From NCBI RefSeq assembly GCF_023227875.1, contig NZ_JALOCH010000013.1:11865-75864 (forward strand): a DNA stretch of 64,000 nucleotides, written 5' to 3'. Below are positions 45,852-55,023 of this stretch, piece by piece. The position numbers and the translations under genes were made by a program. The notes beneath the pieces are model-generated. The model did not search any database. It saw nothing but the letters and a program-made list of their open reading frames with translations, and was not told the origin of the DNA. This DNA is from Methanoregula sp. (lineage in GTDB: Archaea > Halobacteriota > Methanomicrobia > Methanomicrobiales > Methanospirillaceae). Each line of letters opens with the position of its first letter. The stretch's first letter is position 1.

Positions 45852-46973
45852 TTATCCGGGTTGCGGATAGAATACGGGAGTCATATTGGTCCCCGCCACA
45901 AACCGGCCGGCATACTCATCCTGAATTGCCGATGGCTGGATATCGCGATACCCCTCCGGGTTGAGAATTCCTGCAAGGTAGGCAAGCCCGACAACCGAGC
46001 GGGGCCCATACATGACACTGCCCAACATCACGTACACCTTGTTGTTCCTGACTGCACGGGTGTCTGAAATACCCGTCCGGGCGACAAGTTTGTCCCGGAT
46101 CTCCCGGAGCTCCGTCTCGTTCTTTCCCGCTGCAGCAACTTTCACGATCACATCCGGGTCCTGGGCCGCAACCCATTCTGCATTGACCTTGGGTGAAGAG
46201 ACCGGGAGCATGCCGGCGATATTACTGCCTCCGGCCATGGTGACCAGCAGGTCGCCCCCGCTTCCCATGGTCAGGGCAGAATAATCGGAGTATGATTCAA
46301 TGTATACGCGGTTGGTTTCACCGGAGGTCCGGTCCACTGTGCGGGACTGCACGAGTGACTCATACTGTTCAAGGAACGAGATATACGCCTCTGCCCCATC
46401 CTCCCTGCCGGTCAGGTTCCCCAGCCGACGGGCATCGGACGCAAGCGTATCGATCTTGTAACAGTCAATGAGGAGGAGGGGGATGCCGGCCGATGTGATC
46501 TGATCGGTATTCTTGGGTGTATAACTCGAATAGCTGATCACCGCATCGGGGTGGAGCGAGAGGATCGTCTCAATATTGGGGGTCTGCCATGAGCCGATAC
46601 TCTCTTTTCCGGCAAAGCGTGGGCCGAGTACAGGATGGTTCTTTACCGTATCAGATATGCCGACAACCTGGTCCCCTGCCCCGATGGCCAGGAGGAGTTC
46701 CGCTGCATCGGCATTGGTGACGATGATGCGCTGCAGGGGGGTGCCGGGCGTTTGCGGGGTAACCGTAGTTGTGACCGGCAGGGTGGCAGACAATGCCGGG
46801 GTTATGGGCGAGGACAGGGAGGGGGGGGGTGCTGTTGCCGGTGTGGCTGATGCTTCCCTGCCGGACACGCATCCGGATACTGCACATGCAGCAATTATCA
46901 GGAGTATGAGGAGACACGCGGACAGGGCACCGGTTTGATGCGATAATTCTGATGGGGTATTTTTTTTCTTCAT
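45852..46973 (-). CDS. FecB/BtuF-like substrate-binding lipoprotein
   Basis: The 373-residue protein has a lipoprotein leader with VSGC (Cys about residue 35), a Pro/Thr/Ser-rich linker, and a FecB-type fold (RIIVTNADAAELLLAIGAGDQVVGIS, then HPDAVISYSSYTPKN). It lacks the GSSC, GDC and PCNC motifs of the three tandem FecB proteins at 6108-9940, so it binds something else. It could serve the FecCD/FecE pair at 38623-40585, whose own receptor is missing. It lies 73 bases after the MacB-like permease gene on the same strand. Confidence 0.88.
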   Translation of the reverse strand: MKKKNTPSELSHQTGALSACLLILLIIAACAVSGCVSGREASATPATAPPPSLSSPITPALSATLPVTTTVTPQTPGTPLQRIIVTNADAAELLLAIGAGDQVVGISDTVKNHPVLGPRFAGKESIGSWQTPNIETILSLHPDAVISYSSYTPKNTDQITSAGIPLLLIDCYKIDTLASDARRLGNLTGREDGAEAYISFLEQYESLVQSRTVDRTSGETNRVYIESYSDYSALTMGSGGDLLVTMAGGSNIAGMLPVSSPKVNAEWVAAQDPDVIVKVAAAGKNETELREIRDKLVARTGISDTRAVRNNKVYVMLGSVMYGPRSVVGLAYLAGILNPEGYRDIQPSAIQDEYAGRFVAGTNMTPVFYPQPG

Positions 46974-47046
46974 AATAACTCAGTCCTTTTCATGAGGGGG
47001 CGGATTCACGTTTTCGGAGAGCGCGTGCCCCGTGCATTCACGGGCA

Positions 47047-48261
47047 TCACGTATGCCGGATCGCCTCCACCGGATTCAGCCGTGCTGCCTGCAGGGCCGG
47101 GTAGATGCCGGATACCAGTGAAAGGATGACGGCAACGAGAAATCCTGATAGCAGGATCTCCGGAGTGACCAGCGCAAGGTCATAGCGGGCGAATGCAGAG
47201 AAGAGCTCCCCGGTCTGGGAGATCAGGTACGCCTTTCCCGCGGTATTGATCACGTAGGAGAAAAGTATCCCAAGCAGATCTCCGAGCACCCCGCCTATCA
47301 TGCCGATATACAGGCACTCGATCAGGATCAGGGTGACCACATCGCGCTGCGAGGCCCCGAGTGCCATGCTCACCCCGATTTCGCGCGTCCGTTCGTACAC
47401 CGACATGACCATCGTATTGACGATCATGAGGGCCCCGACAACGAGCGAGATCGCCGCAAAGATCGAGAGGAAGAGGATGACAAGATCCATGAAACGGTTG
47501 ACGGTCTCGATCTGGCGGAATGCGCCGTTTGCGGTAAGACCGAGAGACTGGATCCCGCCTGCCACCGTGAGGACATTCTCCGGGTTGTCAACGCGTACAT
47601 ACACCGCGTTGTAGGGAACTGATTCATTGGACAGGGCGTGGATGGTATCCCGGTCCATGATGAGCAGGGAATCGAGCTGATCCTCCCTTTCGCGGAGCGT
47701 GCCGCCGGACCGGATTGCCAGTTTCCGGTCGGACGGGGCGCCATTCGGCGCATAGTCCCGGATGATGGCCGTGAAGAGATCGCCCTGCCGGATGCCTTCG
47801 TATTTCTGCAGTTTTTCGGCAAGTTCGTGCCCGATGACGACTTGGTTAGAACCGGCCGGATACAGGTCCCCTGCAGAAAATACCGGCGTGAACAGGACCC
47901 GCAGGTCCTCCGCGCTGATTCCCAGTACGTCGATATACGTCTGGTGCAGCGTGGAGAACGAGACCCGGTACACCGGCCCTGCGGCTTCAACATGGGGTAT
48001 CTCCCTGATCAGGGAGACCTTGGATTCCGTGATGGGAATGACCGTCTCGTCCCTGACGGACCCGGTGACTTCGATAAGCGTGAGGTCCGACTGCTCTTTT
48101 ATAGTCTCGATGGCCTGGTGGCGGATCCCCTCCCCGAACGAGACCATTCCCACTACGGCGGCAATGCCAATCGCTATCCCGAATGCGGTCAGGAACACAC
48201 GCATCCGTTTTTTCAATACCTGGCGTGCAGAGAGCCGGGCAAAATCGGCCAGTTTTTTCAT
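47047..48261 (-). CDS. MacB/FtsX-type ABC permease
   Basis: This 404-residue protein has an N-terminal membrane helix (LTAFGIAIGIAAVVGMVSFG), a MacB-type extracytoplasmic domain of about 220 residues, and three C-terminal membrane segments with the FtsX motif ERTREIGVSMALGASQRDV and a PVEAIRHT tail. Such permeases move no substrate through the membrane but transmit force to extracytoplasmic partners. It overlaps the ATPase gene by 4 bases. The DUF3344 proteins encoded upstream in the same operon may be those partners. Confidence 0.92.
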   Translation of the reverse strand: MKKLADFARLSARQVLKKRMRVFLTAFGIAIGIAAVVGMVSFGEGIRHQAIETIKEQSDLTLIEVTGSVRDETVIPITESKVSLIREIPHVEAAGPVYRVSFSTLHQTYIDVLGISAEDLRVLFTPVFSAGDLYPAGSNQVVIGHELAEKLQKYEGIRQGDLFTAIIRDYAPNGAPSDRKLAIRSGGTLREREDQLDSLLIMDRDTIHALSNESVPYNAVYVRVDNPENVLTVAGGIQSLGLTANGAFRQIETVNRFMDLVILFLSIFAAISLVVGALMIVNTMVMSVYERTREIGVSMALGASQRDVVTLILIECLYIGMIGGVLGDLLGILFSYVINTAGKAYLISQTGELFSAFARYDLALVTPEILLSGFLVAVILSLVSGIYPALQAARLNPVEAIRHT

Positions 48262-48926
48262 GTGCCGGTCACCTTCCCGTCAATGAGCCGGAACGACCGG
48301 TCCGCGTACTCCCCGAACTCCCGTTCGTGGGTGACCATGAAGAACGTGGTCTTCCGCACCCTGCTGATTTCCTGCATCAGGCTGAAGATATCAGCACTTG
48401 TTTTCTGGTCCAGGTTGCCGGTGGGTTCGTCGGCAAAAATGATGGGGGGGTTGCTGACGAGCGCCCGGGCGATTGCCACCCGCTGCTGTTCGCCGCCCGA
48501 GAGCTCGGCCGGGTGGTGGTGTTTCCGGTCGCCAAGGCCGAGGCTCGTGAGCAGTTCCCCGGCAGTGTGTGCCCGTATCTTCGGCTCATGGTAATTGAAG
48601 AGCATCGGGTACTCGACATTCTCCTGTGCCGTGAGATGTGGCAGGAGGTTGAACTGCTGGAAGACAAACCCGATCTTCTGCCGCCGTATCGATACGAGCT
48701 GTGACGGGTCCCTGAAGTTCACGGGTACGCCGTCAAGGACAAGCGAGCCTGATGTGGGAGTGTCGAGACAGCCGAGGATGTTCAGGAGGGTGCTCTTGCC
48801 GGACCCGCTCCTCCCGATCAGGGTGACGAACTCTCCTTTTTCAATGGTAAAACTTGCTTCGGCAAGGGCAGGGACCCCGCCCCGGTATACTTTGCTCAAC
48901 CGGTCCACTTCAATGGTAGCAGGCAT
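48258..48926 (-). CDS. LolD/MacB-type ABC ATPase
   Basis: The 222-residue ATPase has Walker A GRSGSGKST, signature LSGGEQQRVAIARAL, Walker B IIFADEPTGNLD and the switch His in VTHEREF. These are typical of MacB/LolD ATPases. It overlaps its permease gene by ATGA and lies 9 bases after the DUF3344 protein gene at 48936. Confidence 0.95.
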   Translation of the reverse strand: MPATIEVDRLSKVYRGGVPALAEASFTIEKGEFVTLIGRSGSGKSTLLNILGCLDTPTSGSLVLDGVPVNFRDPSQLVSIRRQKIGFVFQQFNLLPHLTAQENVEYPMLFNYHEPKIRAHTAGELLTSLGLGDRKHHHPAELSGGEQQRVAIARALVSNPPIIFADEPTGNLDQKTSADIFSLMQEISRVRKTTFFMVTHEREFGEYADRSFRLIDGKVTGT

Positions 48927-48935
48927 GAGTCCACC

Positions 48936-49910
48936 TCACCGGAATACAATATGCAGTACAACGTTCGTCAGGAGCAGGTAATCCCCCCGGTCCTGGACGG
49001 CCACGGTATTCGATCGCGGTGCCATGTACGCGGTGACGTCCCGCGTCTCGATACCGATCTGCTGCTGCTGGTCGGAGTCAAAGACATCCACCCACTCCTT
49101 TCCGTTCGCGTAGGGAAAGACGAGCCCGAGGATCACCGAAAGAAATTTCGGAAGATCGGAGTCCTGCTGGTGATTGAAGTACAGGGCATTTTTCCGGATA
49201 ACATCCGAGCGCGTATATCCCCCGGAAGGTGCAACGAGTTCGAGGGTTGCAGACTTCATCCTGGCGGTGTCGATCTCCCGGTTGAAATCCACGCTGCTCG
49301 TTGCCATCTCCGGGGTGATGCCATAGCTGTAGTAGAGCATGTCGCAGCCTTCCTTTACAAGAATAAGGCCTTCCGGCTCCGAAGCGCTGCTGTACACGGC
49401 AAGGAGGCCGATCCCCTGGATCACGAACGTGCTGTTGCTCTCTGCAGTATTGGCAACCCCGAAGGTGACCGTACTGGTCCCGGGGGGGAGTGGGGCCCCG
49501 GAGAAGGCATCCACCCCGGAATAGAAATCACTCGGGCTTGAGAACCCCTTGTTGTCGGTATACCGTACAACCGGTTCGGCACTGGTCCCGTAAGCGGGAC
49601 TGCTGATGGCGGCGATGGAGGGGTACACGGACTGCTCGTCCCTGCGGCTCCATGCCCAGTAGACATAATACCGCTGGTACTGGACGACCGCATCGTCCGG
49701 GAGGGTGACGGTAAATTCTACCGGGTACTGGTCGCCGGGTAGAAGCGTACCGCTGTACGTACTGTTGCCGGTCGAGAACGCGTACCCGCACTTCCCTTCG
49801 CAGGTATATGCATCAAAGAGCGGCTTGTCGCCGGCATAGGTTGCAAGGACCGGGACGGCAAGGAGTGCAGCGCAGAGCAGGGCCATCACCGTCCTAGCCC
49901 GGGAAATCAT
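48936..49910 (-). CDS. Secreted DUF3344-like protein
   Basis: The 324-residue protein has a leader (ISRARTVMALLCAALLAVPVLA) and a DUF3344-type beta-rich body: LPGDQYPVEFTVTLPDDAVV, YVYWAWSRRD, GFSSPSDFYSGVDAFSG and KEGCDMLYYSYGITPE. No anchor segment is seen at the C-terminus. The start is uncertain: ATG 49910 gives a good leader but overlaps the stop of the upstream gene by 17 bases, and ATG 49886 is an alternative. The gene is tightly linked to the MacB-type transporter, which is unusual for a surface protein. Function unknown. Confidence 0.75.
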   Translation of the reverse strand: MISRARTVMALLCAALLAVPVLATYAGDKPLFDAYTCEGKCGYAFSTGNSTYSGTLLPGDQYPVEFTVTLPDDAVVQYQRYYVYWAWSRRDEQSVYPSIAAISSPAYGTSAEPVVRYTDNKGFSSPSDFYSGVDAFSGAPLPPGTSTVTFGVANTAESNSTFVIQGIGLLAVYSSASEPEGLILVKEGCDMLYYSYGITPEMATSSVDFNREIDTARMKSATLELVAPSGGYTRSDVIRKNALYFNHQQDSDLPKFLSVILGLVFPYANGKEWVDVFDSDQQQQIGIETRDVTAYMAPRSNTVAVQDRGDYLLLTNVVLHIVFR

Positions 49911-51699
49911 AGCGGCCCTGCGCAATGTTATTGTTCCGGTTGCTGTCCTTTATGATCCCTGCTTCGTCTGCAACGACCTTCAGTTCATGGGTGCCCGGGG
50001 CGATGAAGACCGGGATCGCGATATCCGCCGTTGCATGTGCCGCGAGGCCCGCCTCGATCTGCTTATCGGCGATCTTCTCGCCGTCGAGATAGACGCTCAC
50101 GGTGAAAGCCGGGGCATGGCTTCCCCCGTTGTTGGTGATCGTGAGGGGGAGGGTGTACTCAAGAGTGACCGTGTCTGCCCCGGCCGACACGATGATGCCG
50201 GGCACGACCAGCAGGACTGCAAGGAGAAGCATTGCTGCCGGAATGGTTGACGGGGGCCTCTTCCTGCTGAACCGCATGAGGAGGAGCACGCCGACGGCCC
50301 CGCATACCGTGAGGACCGACAGCGGGGACTTTGTGACGGTTACAGCAGCCTCCCCTTTGTGCACGGGAGATCCGATGCTTACGGAGAGATCGGGGGGGGT
50401 CCCGACCGTCAGCGGGAGCGAGGCCGCGTTGTTATCGGTCTTGGAATCTGCCGGCGCTGCCACACTGGCGGAAACGGTATGGCTTCCCGCTTCCGCAACC
50501 CAGGGTACCTGCACGACGGTGATGCCACTCGCCGGGATCGTTGCCTGGGTCGTATTCATGGTTTTACCGTCAATCGCAAACGTGACCGGTACGGGTCCTG
50601 CCGGCTGATTCCCGTAACTCCGGATCTCTGCAACAAGGACCGCATTTTCTCCCGCAAAGGCGTTCTCTGCACGGATGCTTTCCGTTGCAAGGTCTGTCAC
50701 CGGACTGCTGCCGGGTCTTGTGACGGTAAGGATCGCCATGACAGGGTGTATGTAATCCTCTCCCTCCGGGGCATCACCGGTGGTTACAATGGACCCGTCA
50801 CCGTCAAGGTCGAAACCCCGGATGAAGCGTGCGGTGCTGGTCTCCTTCACAAGAGATGTGACTTCGAAGACTTCCATGTCGGCATACCGCGAGGGAATCC
50901 CGGTACCCCCACCGGCATCGAATGATATCTCGTCGCCGATGTCCGTGACATTCCTGCCGGACATGTTCCGGATCGGCACCCCGAGGTACTGCCCGTTGAA
51001 CTGCACGTAATCCGGCTGGCCTTTTCCCCCGGCAAGGAGGAGGACCGAGAGGTTGGCCCGGGTCACACCGGTTAATCCTGCACTGGTGAAGGTGACGTTC
51101 GTATCCTCGTGCTTTGTCGGGTTGGTCCCGGCCCAGCCTTCGCCATGGAGGTTCTCGTTGCCTTCCGCTATCCAGTACTGTGTCTGTTCCCCGGATTCCG
51201 GATCATCCACTACGGCAGCAACAAGGATCGCGTATACCCTGCCGTCCAGTTTGTTGCCGGGATCGGTCTTGCTTGTATTGACCGTGATGAGGTTGTCACC
51301 CCGTGTGAGAAGATCCGTCGGGTCGTATGCGATCCAGTAGATGCCGTGACCCGATTCATAGAGATCGCGGTTCTGGTCCCGGTCGCCGTTGAGGAGATAC
51401 CTCGCTTTCTTTTTATTATTGATGGTGATGTCCGCCCAGCCGGTATATTTTTCCGTGCCCCCCCAGATGCCGGTGTAGACCCGGGCATACCGGGGCACGG
51501 ACGGGAGGGTGAACTTGAGTTCGTACGGTGGTTTGTCGAGGCCGTATTCCCCGAACATGAGGACGTCGCCGGTTACGGTCCCCTGTGCGGTTACAGTGAG
51601 AGGAATGCCTTCGAAATCGTAGAGAGCTGATACCGGGTACATCACGATACCCAGTGCCAACAAGGACAGGAGAAGAGAGACAGACGTTAATCGTACCAT
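49894..51699 (-). CDS. Membrane-anchored DUF3344/CARDB surface protein
   Basis: This 601-residue protein has a leader, a DUF3344 domain (GIPLTVTAQGTVTGDVL start; DRDQNRDLYESGHGIYW), a CARDB-like adhesion domain near 340-430 (FAIDGKTMNTTQATIPASG), two hydrophobic segments (about 455-470 and 485-505) and a second CARDB-like domain at the C-terminus (SVYLDGEKIADKQIEAG). This places both CARDB domains outside the cell with a membrane hairpin in between. The ATG at 51699 and one 9 bases upstream (51708) are both possible. It heads the minus-strand operon with the second DUF3344 gene and the MacB-type transporter. Confidence 0.78.
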   Translation of the reverse strand: MVRLTSVSLLLSLLALGIVMYPVSALYDFEGIPLTVTAQGTVTGDVLMFGEYGLDKPPYELKFTLPSVPRYARVYTGIWGGTEKYTGWADITINNKKKARYLLNGDRDQNRDLYESGHGIYWIAYDPTDLLTRGDNLITVNTSKTDPGNKLDGRVYAILVAAVVDDPESGEQTQYWIAEGNENLHGEGWAGTNPTKHEDTNVTFTSAGLTGVTRANLSVLLLAGGKGQPDYVQFNGQYLGVPIRNMSGRNVTDIGDEISFDAGGGTGIPSRYADMEVFEVTSLVKETSTARFIRGFDLDGDGSIVTTGDAPEGEDYIHPVMAILTVTRPGSSPVTDLATESIRAENAFAGENAVLVAEIRSYGNQPAGPVPVTFAIDGKTMNTTQATIPASGITVVQVPWVAEAGSHTVSASVAAPADSKTDNNAASLPLTVGTPPDLSVSIGSPVHKGEAAVTVTKSPLSVLTVCGAVGVLLLMRFSRKRPPSTIPAAMLLLAVLLVVPGIIVSAGADTVTLEYTLPLTITNNGGSHAPAFTVSVYLDGEKIADKQIEAGLAAHATADIAIPVFIAPGTHELKVVADEAGIIKDSNRNNNIAQGRYDFPG

Positions 51700-51819
51700 G
51701 TATACCATCCCGGAAAAGATTCAGATTCAATATACCTGCTATAATAATTCAGATAAAGATTGTTATTTTGTTGTGATAAGTGATATTATTTTAATTTTCG
51801 TAATACCGGTACTTCAGGA

Positions 51820-52701
51820 TCAGGATTCTTCTGCTCCCGTGGCCAAAGAAAGTACTGCATCCTTGCGCTCCCCTGCCACCTGCCGGTCAGTATAATCGTA
51901 ATGGGAGATTTTTTCGATGATTACATAGAACATGTCCCTGTGCCGGTGATTATACCGGAAGGCCAGTTCCTGTACAAAATCAGGGATCTGTGCGCGTTCC
52001 AGATACCGGTGACGGGACCAGAGGGTCTGGGCAAAACGCCAGAATACCGTAAGCGGCGGCCAGGTTCCCCGGTTTTTTGGTGTGAGGATGACGGTTTCCT
52101 GGTTGCAGCGATCCGGATAATAGGCAATGAGGCCATGATACTGCTTCTCGCAGGCATCGATGAAGAGGACGGTACTGCGGATCGACCACGGAATCTCCAT
52201 CTGGATGATTATATCCGGGAAGGGTGTCTCATATCGCTCGATCTCAATAACCTCGGCATGAATGCGGATACCGAAGACGACCGGATCCAATCGCGATGCA
52301 GTAGGGTGCTGCAGAATGTTTCCAGCAATTGAAAGACCAGGTCCCGGTACGGCCGGCCCATCAATGATCGCAAGGCGGATCCGCCGGTAGATCCTGTTCA
52401 CCATCGCACGCTCCATGTGCAGCTGCGCGACCGCTTCATCCGGGGGAATGTCATCGGCAAACATCCTGATTATGCGGATGAACTGCAGGTAGGTGATTTG
52501 CGTGTTCTCAATAATACTTCCCCTTCGGAGACCCCAGGTAAAGCCACAGTCGCTGCACCTGCTCCGGCCCCGGCTTACGGATACCACCCGGGTACTGCCG
52601 CACAGGGTGCAGGGCTGAACGGCCCGGAGGATTCCGGCACCTATCAGGAACTTCTTTGCAGCGGATTCATTGCGTATCAGGTTCTCATTGATGACACTCA
52701 T
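51820..52701 (-). CDS. Transposase-derived zinc-ribbon protein (IS1595/ISXO2 type, inactive)
   Basis: The 293-residue protein has an N-terminal zinc ribbon (CTLCG and CSDCG pairs near residues 31 and 48), a helical region resembling the ISXO2 DNA-binding part, and a C-terminal segment with FVQELAFRYNHRHRD, close to the family's conserved FRFNHR ending. The catalytic Asp motif (DET-like) expected between them is absent: the equivalent region reads VVFGIRIHAEVIEIE. It therefore looks like a transposase remnant that kept its DNA-binding part, either a domesticated regulator or a decaying copy. GGGATGAT precedes the ATG at 52701. A perfect 27-bp inverted repeat lies 65 bases upstream. Confidence 0.7.
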   Translation of the reverse strand: MSVINENLIRNESAAKKFLIGAGILRAVQPCTLCGSTRVVSVSRGRSRCSDCGFTWGLRRGSIIENTQITYLQFIRIIRMFADDIPPDEAVAQLHMERAMVNRIYRRIRLAIIDGPAVPGPGLSIAGNILQHPTASRLDPVVFGIRIHAEVIEIERYETPFPDIIIQMEIPWSIRSTVLFIDACEKQYHGLIAYYPDRCNQETVILTPKNRGTWPPLTVFWRFAQTLWSRHRYLERAQIPDFVQELAFRYNHRHRDMFYVIIEKISHYDYTDRQVAGERKDAVLSLATGAEES

Positions 52702-53531
52702 TTTATCATCCCGTTCCAAGGATTTGATTTATTAATAATAAATTATCAGTAATTTTTTCCATTACGTAATACTTTTTTAAAAAAAGTATTACATTCTATT
52801 TATAAATTTTGAAACTGCCCGGGCCCGTGAACTGTGATATCCCCGGTTACCAAGATTGCACGCAACCTCTCCAAAGGGTTCACCGTAGTGCGGGAATGTG
52901 CCGGGGATTAAACGCCCTGCGCTGATGAGCGTTTTATTCAATTCCAATAAGGAGTGTCACACAATATGGTTCAATTAATAATACGGAATCAATTTGGATA
53001 TTCACTGTGTTAACAACCTGCTATGAAAATAATACTATACTATTAATAATGTGCAAAAACGGGTTGTGAATAATTATGTACAGTATTTACAGAGATTATC
53101 ATGCACTCTGAATTTACACATTACTTATTAGTGCAATTTTCAAAAGGCGCACCGATCCCAGGCATCAGAAACGCCCGGCAATTGCAGGTAACCGGGGCTC
53201 AATTATCCAGGGGCGCATACCGCGTATGAAAAATCTACGGCTCATGAAACCGGGGCCGCCATCGGTATTGCAGGGAATAATTCCGGTAACCGGATCACGT
53301 GCAATCGCCCCCCAGCCCGATCGGGCTTTTGACTTGGGCCGCACGGATCCCTGCGGCCGGCACCGGGATTTCAGGATCTATATTCCGGAATCAGGATTCG
53401 CTACCCCCACAGCCATGGGGGGAATATCGTAGCCGGCGGCAGATTTCATTTCATTCTCATCTGGCTGCTGCTTTGCGATTACGATGCTGGCGATGCCGGT
53501 TCGTTGGCAGGGATTTGTTAGGGTCCGTTGA
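52702..53531. other. Intergenic region, 830 bases
   Basis: The first 100 bases hold the perfect inverted repeat listed separately. The rest is AT-rich until about 53,150 and then GC-rich. A 14-bp palindrome AGCCCGATCGGGCT at 53314-53327 followed by TTT could form a short hairpin. No gene is recognised; short frames here look random. Confidence 0.45.
52766..52792. promoter_or_regulatory. Perfect 27-bp inverted repeat
   Basis: The arms GTAATACTTTTTT and AAAAAAGTATTAC are exact inverted copies around one central A, and ATTACGTAAT just before it is also palindromic. The repeat lies 65-91 bases before the start codon of the transposase-derived gene. It could be an operator, or a terminal-repeat relic of the element. 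Confidence 0.6.
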
Positions 53532-53760
53532 TCATATCCGAAGCAACCGGAGATAATCTTCCCGTGTCATCCCAACGGTTTTCATATTATTAAGAATTAT
53601 TGTGACCGGGACTTCATCGTAACGGGGTATCACAACTGCCCGTTTGGCAGCCGGGTGATGGTAGATCAGATGATCGCCGCTCTGGCGGACGAATGTGCAT
53701 CCCGATTTTTCAAATATCCTGACTTGAGTTTTCCAGTCAGTGGGGGATATTTTTTTTCAT
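53532..53760 (-). pseudogene. hicA: HicA-type mRNA interferase gene with a frameshift at its start
   Basis: Read from codon 2 onward, the minus strand encodes a 74-residue HicA-like protein: TDWKTQVRIFEKSGCTFVRQ, then GDHLIYHHP (catalytic His) and TREDYLRLLRI. The only suitable ATG (53758-53760) is followed by eight A; seven would put it in frame, so the start codon and the body are one base out of phase. There is no other in-frame start. It follows the HicB gene on the same strand. Either the toxin is inactivated, the run slips during expression, or the sequence has an error. Confidence 0.7.
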
Positions 53761-53836
53761 CGGGCATCACAGGGAAATGTATCAGAAAAATGAACCGGAA
53801 CGGATCCTCATTTCCAGCAGGAGGTTTTTATGGGCA

Positions 53837-54115
53837 CTACAATACGGGAATCGGGATCCGGATCTCTTCGAAACATACGATTTTTTTGCCGGTCTTTATG
53901 ACATCGCCATCCCGGATATACCCGGATTCGCTGAGCAGATCGTCAAGTGTCCCCAGTTTTGCGATCTCTTCCAGCTGGATCGTGATGACTTCCGCTAAAT
54001 TCTTACGCGCTTCCTCTTGCGTGTGACCGCAGCTGGCGATATCGAGTTCCGGGCAGTATGAAGTATACATGCCTCCCTCCTTCCAGATTTCAGCAGTAGT
54101 GATGAGATCCCGCAT
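53837..54115 (-). CDS. hicB: HicB-like antitoxin
   Basis: The 92-residue protein has the HicB/UPF0150 pattern: EIWKEGGMYTSYCPELDIASCGHTQEEARKNL in its first half (residues roughly 9-40), where the family forms its partly degraded RNase H fold. It should bind and neutralise HicA. It ends without the usual ribbon-helix-helix DNA-binding domain, so it is the short HicB type. A GGGGCGGAAAACGT stretch precedes the ATG at 54115; a GTG 21 bases upstream is an alternative. The HicA frame starts 76 bases downstream. Confidence 0.8.
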   Translation of the reverse strand: MRDLITTAEIWKEGGMYTSYCPELDIASCGHTQEEARKNLAEVITIQLEEIAKLGTLDDLLSESGYIRDGDVIKTGKKIVCFEEIRIPIPVL

Positions 54116-54549
54116 ACGTTTTCCGCCCCTATCCACTTGTATATCCGTACCTGTTAATGAGGTATGTGGTGACCGTTTTTGTGTAACGAATCTTTCAATG
54201 AAATGAGGTTGCGGAAAAAAACCGCAGGATTCATTGATGGAGTTTTAAGTCGTCATGTCTGTGCCGTGCTCTTCCGCACTGACGGCAAACGCGATCAGAA
54301 TCCGGGAACGCTTCTTTCCTGATAATATCTACAATTCCTTGACCGGTTTTCCCCAATCACTATTTCCTTGCCTGGCACACACGTTCCCGTGTCGCCAGCA
54401 GGGGACGCGATCCTGCGCGCTTTCCGGCTCTTCCAGGTATTGTTTTCGGAGGGGCACGGATGCGCTCGCCCAGATAAAATCTGTGCGAAAAAAAAACGGC
54501 ATACCTTTTACAGGGATCCTTGCAGCCGGGATATCCCGACGATGTAAGA
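54116..54549. other. Intergenic region, 434 bases
   Basis: The region holds no recognised gene. A small hairpin sequence (TGCGG, seven A, CCGCA) is at 54209-54225. A stretch of nine A at about 54485 reads as a T-run on the minus strand and could end the PIN transcript. Confidence 0.4.
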
Positions 54550-55023
54550 TCAGTTCTTTTTCAGAATGCCATCCCTGAATTTTTCAAGGGGCATAGTATC
54601 CGGTTTGAAAAATCCGGCATTTTCCAGGACTGCGGGAACCCGGTACCTGATCAGGTTCTTGTCGGAGGTCAGGAAATAATCAGAAGCATATGCCATCGCA
54701 TATGCCAGATGAGTACGATCCGTGGGTTCCCGGATCATCCTGCTGTCGATCTCCACTTCCCCCATCTGGTAACATAGGATTCTTACATAGTCATTCGGGA
54801 AATGAATCGCGACATTCCAGTCATCAAGTGCCTGATTCAGGTACGTGATATAATCTATCGCATTCGAATGTTCATGCATCTGGGCAAGTGCCTCGCCAAG
54901 AACCGAGATGGACGTCCTGATCTGGTAATCCATGTTCAATGCATGTTCCAGAATGGTCGCGGTCTGGGGGGATTCGATACCCTGAAAGAATATTGTAGTA
55001 TCAAGAAAAAGAGAAGCTTTCAT
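54550..55023 (-). CDS. PIN-domain protein (VapC-like)
   Basis: The 157-residue protein has the PIN-domain signature: LFLDTTIFF with the first catalytic Asp near residue 8, a Glu in SVLGEAL near 43, and a later acidic motif in EPTDRTHLAYAMA with TSDKNL after it. These four acidic residues bind the metal in PIN ribonucleases, the usual toxin of VapBC pairs. Its start overlaps the stop of a 53-residue gene by ATGA, a typical toxin-antitoxin arrangement. That the partner neutralises it is inferred from position. Confidence 0.85.
   Translation of the reverse strand: MKASLFLDTTIFFQGIESPQTATILEHALNMDYQIRTSISVLGEALAQMHEHSNAIDYITYLNQALDDWNVAIHFPNDYVRILCYQMGEVEIDSRMIREPTDRTHLAYAMAYASDYFLTSDKNLIRYRVPAVLENAGFFKPDTMPLEKFRDGILKKN

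Noticed and set aside
51820..52792. A complete mobile element (IS1595) with terminal repeats
   Set aside because: The inverted repeat lies on one side only and the transposase core motif appears lost, so no intact element can be supported.
53226..53432. 68-codon plus-strand frame in the gap after the transposase-derived gene
   Set aside because: No motif, no ribosome binding site and no neighbours in frame; it looks random.
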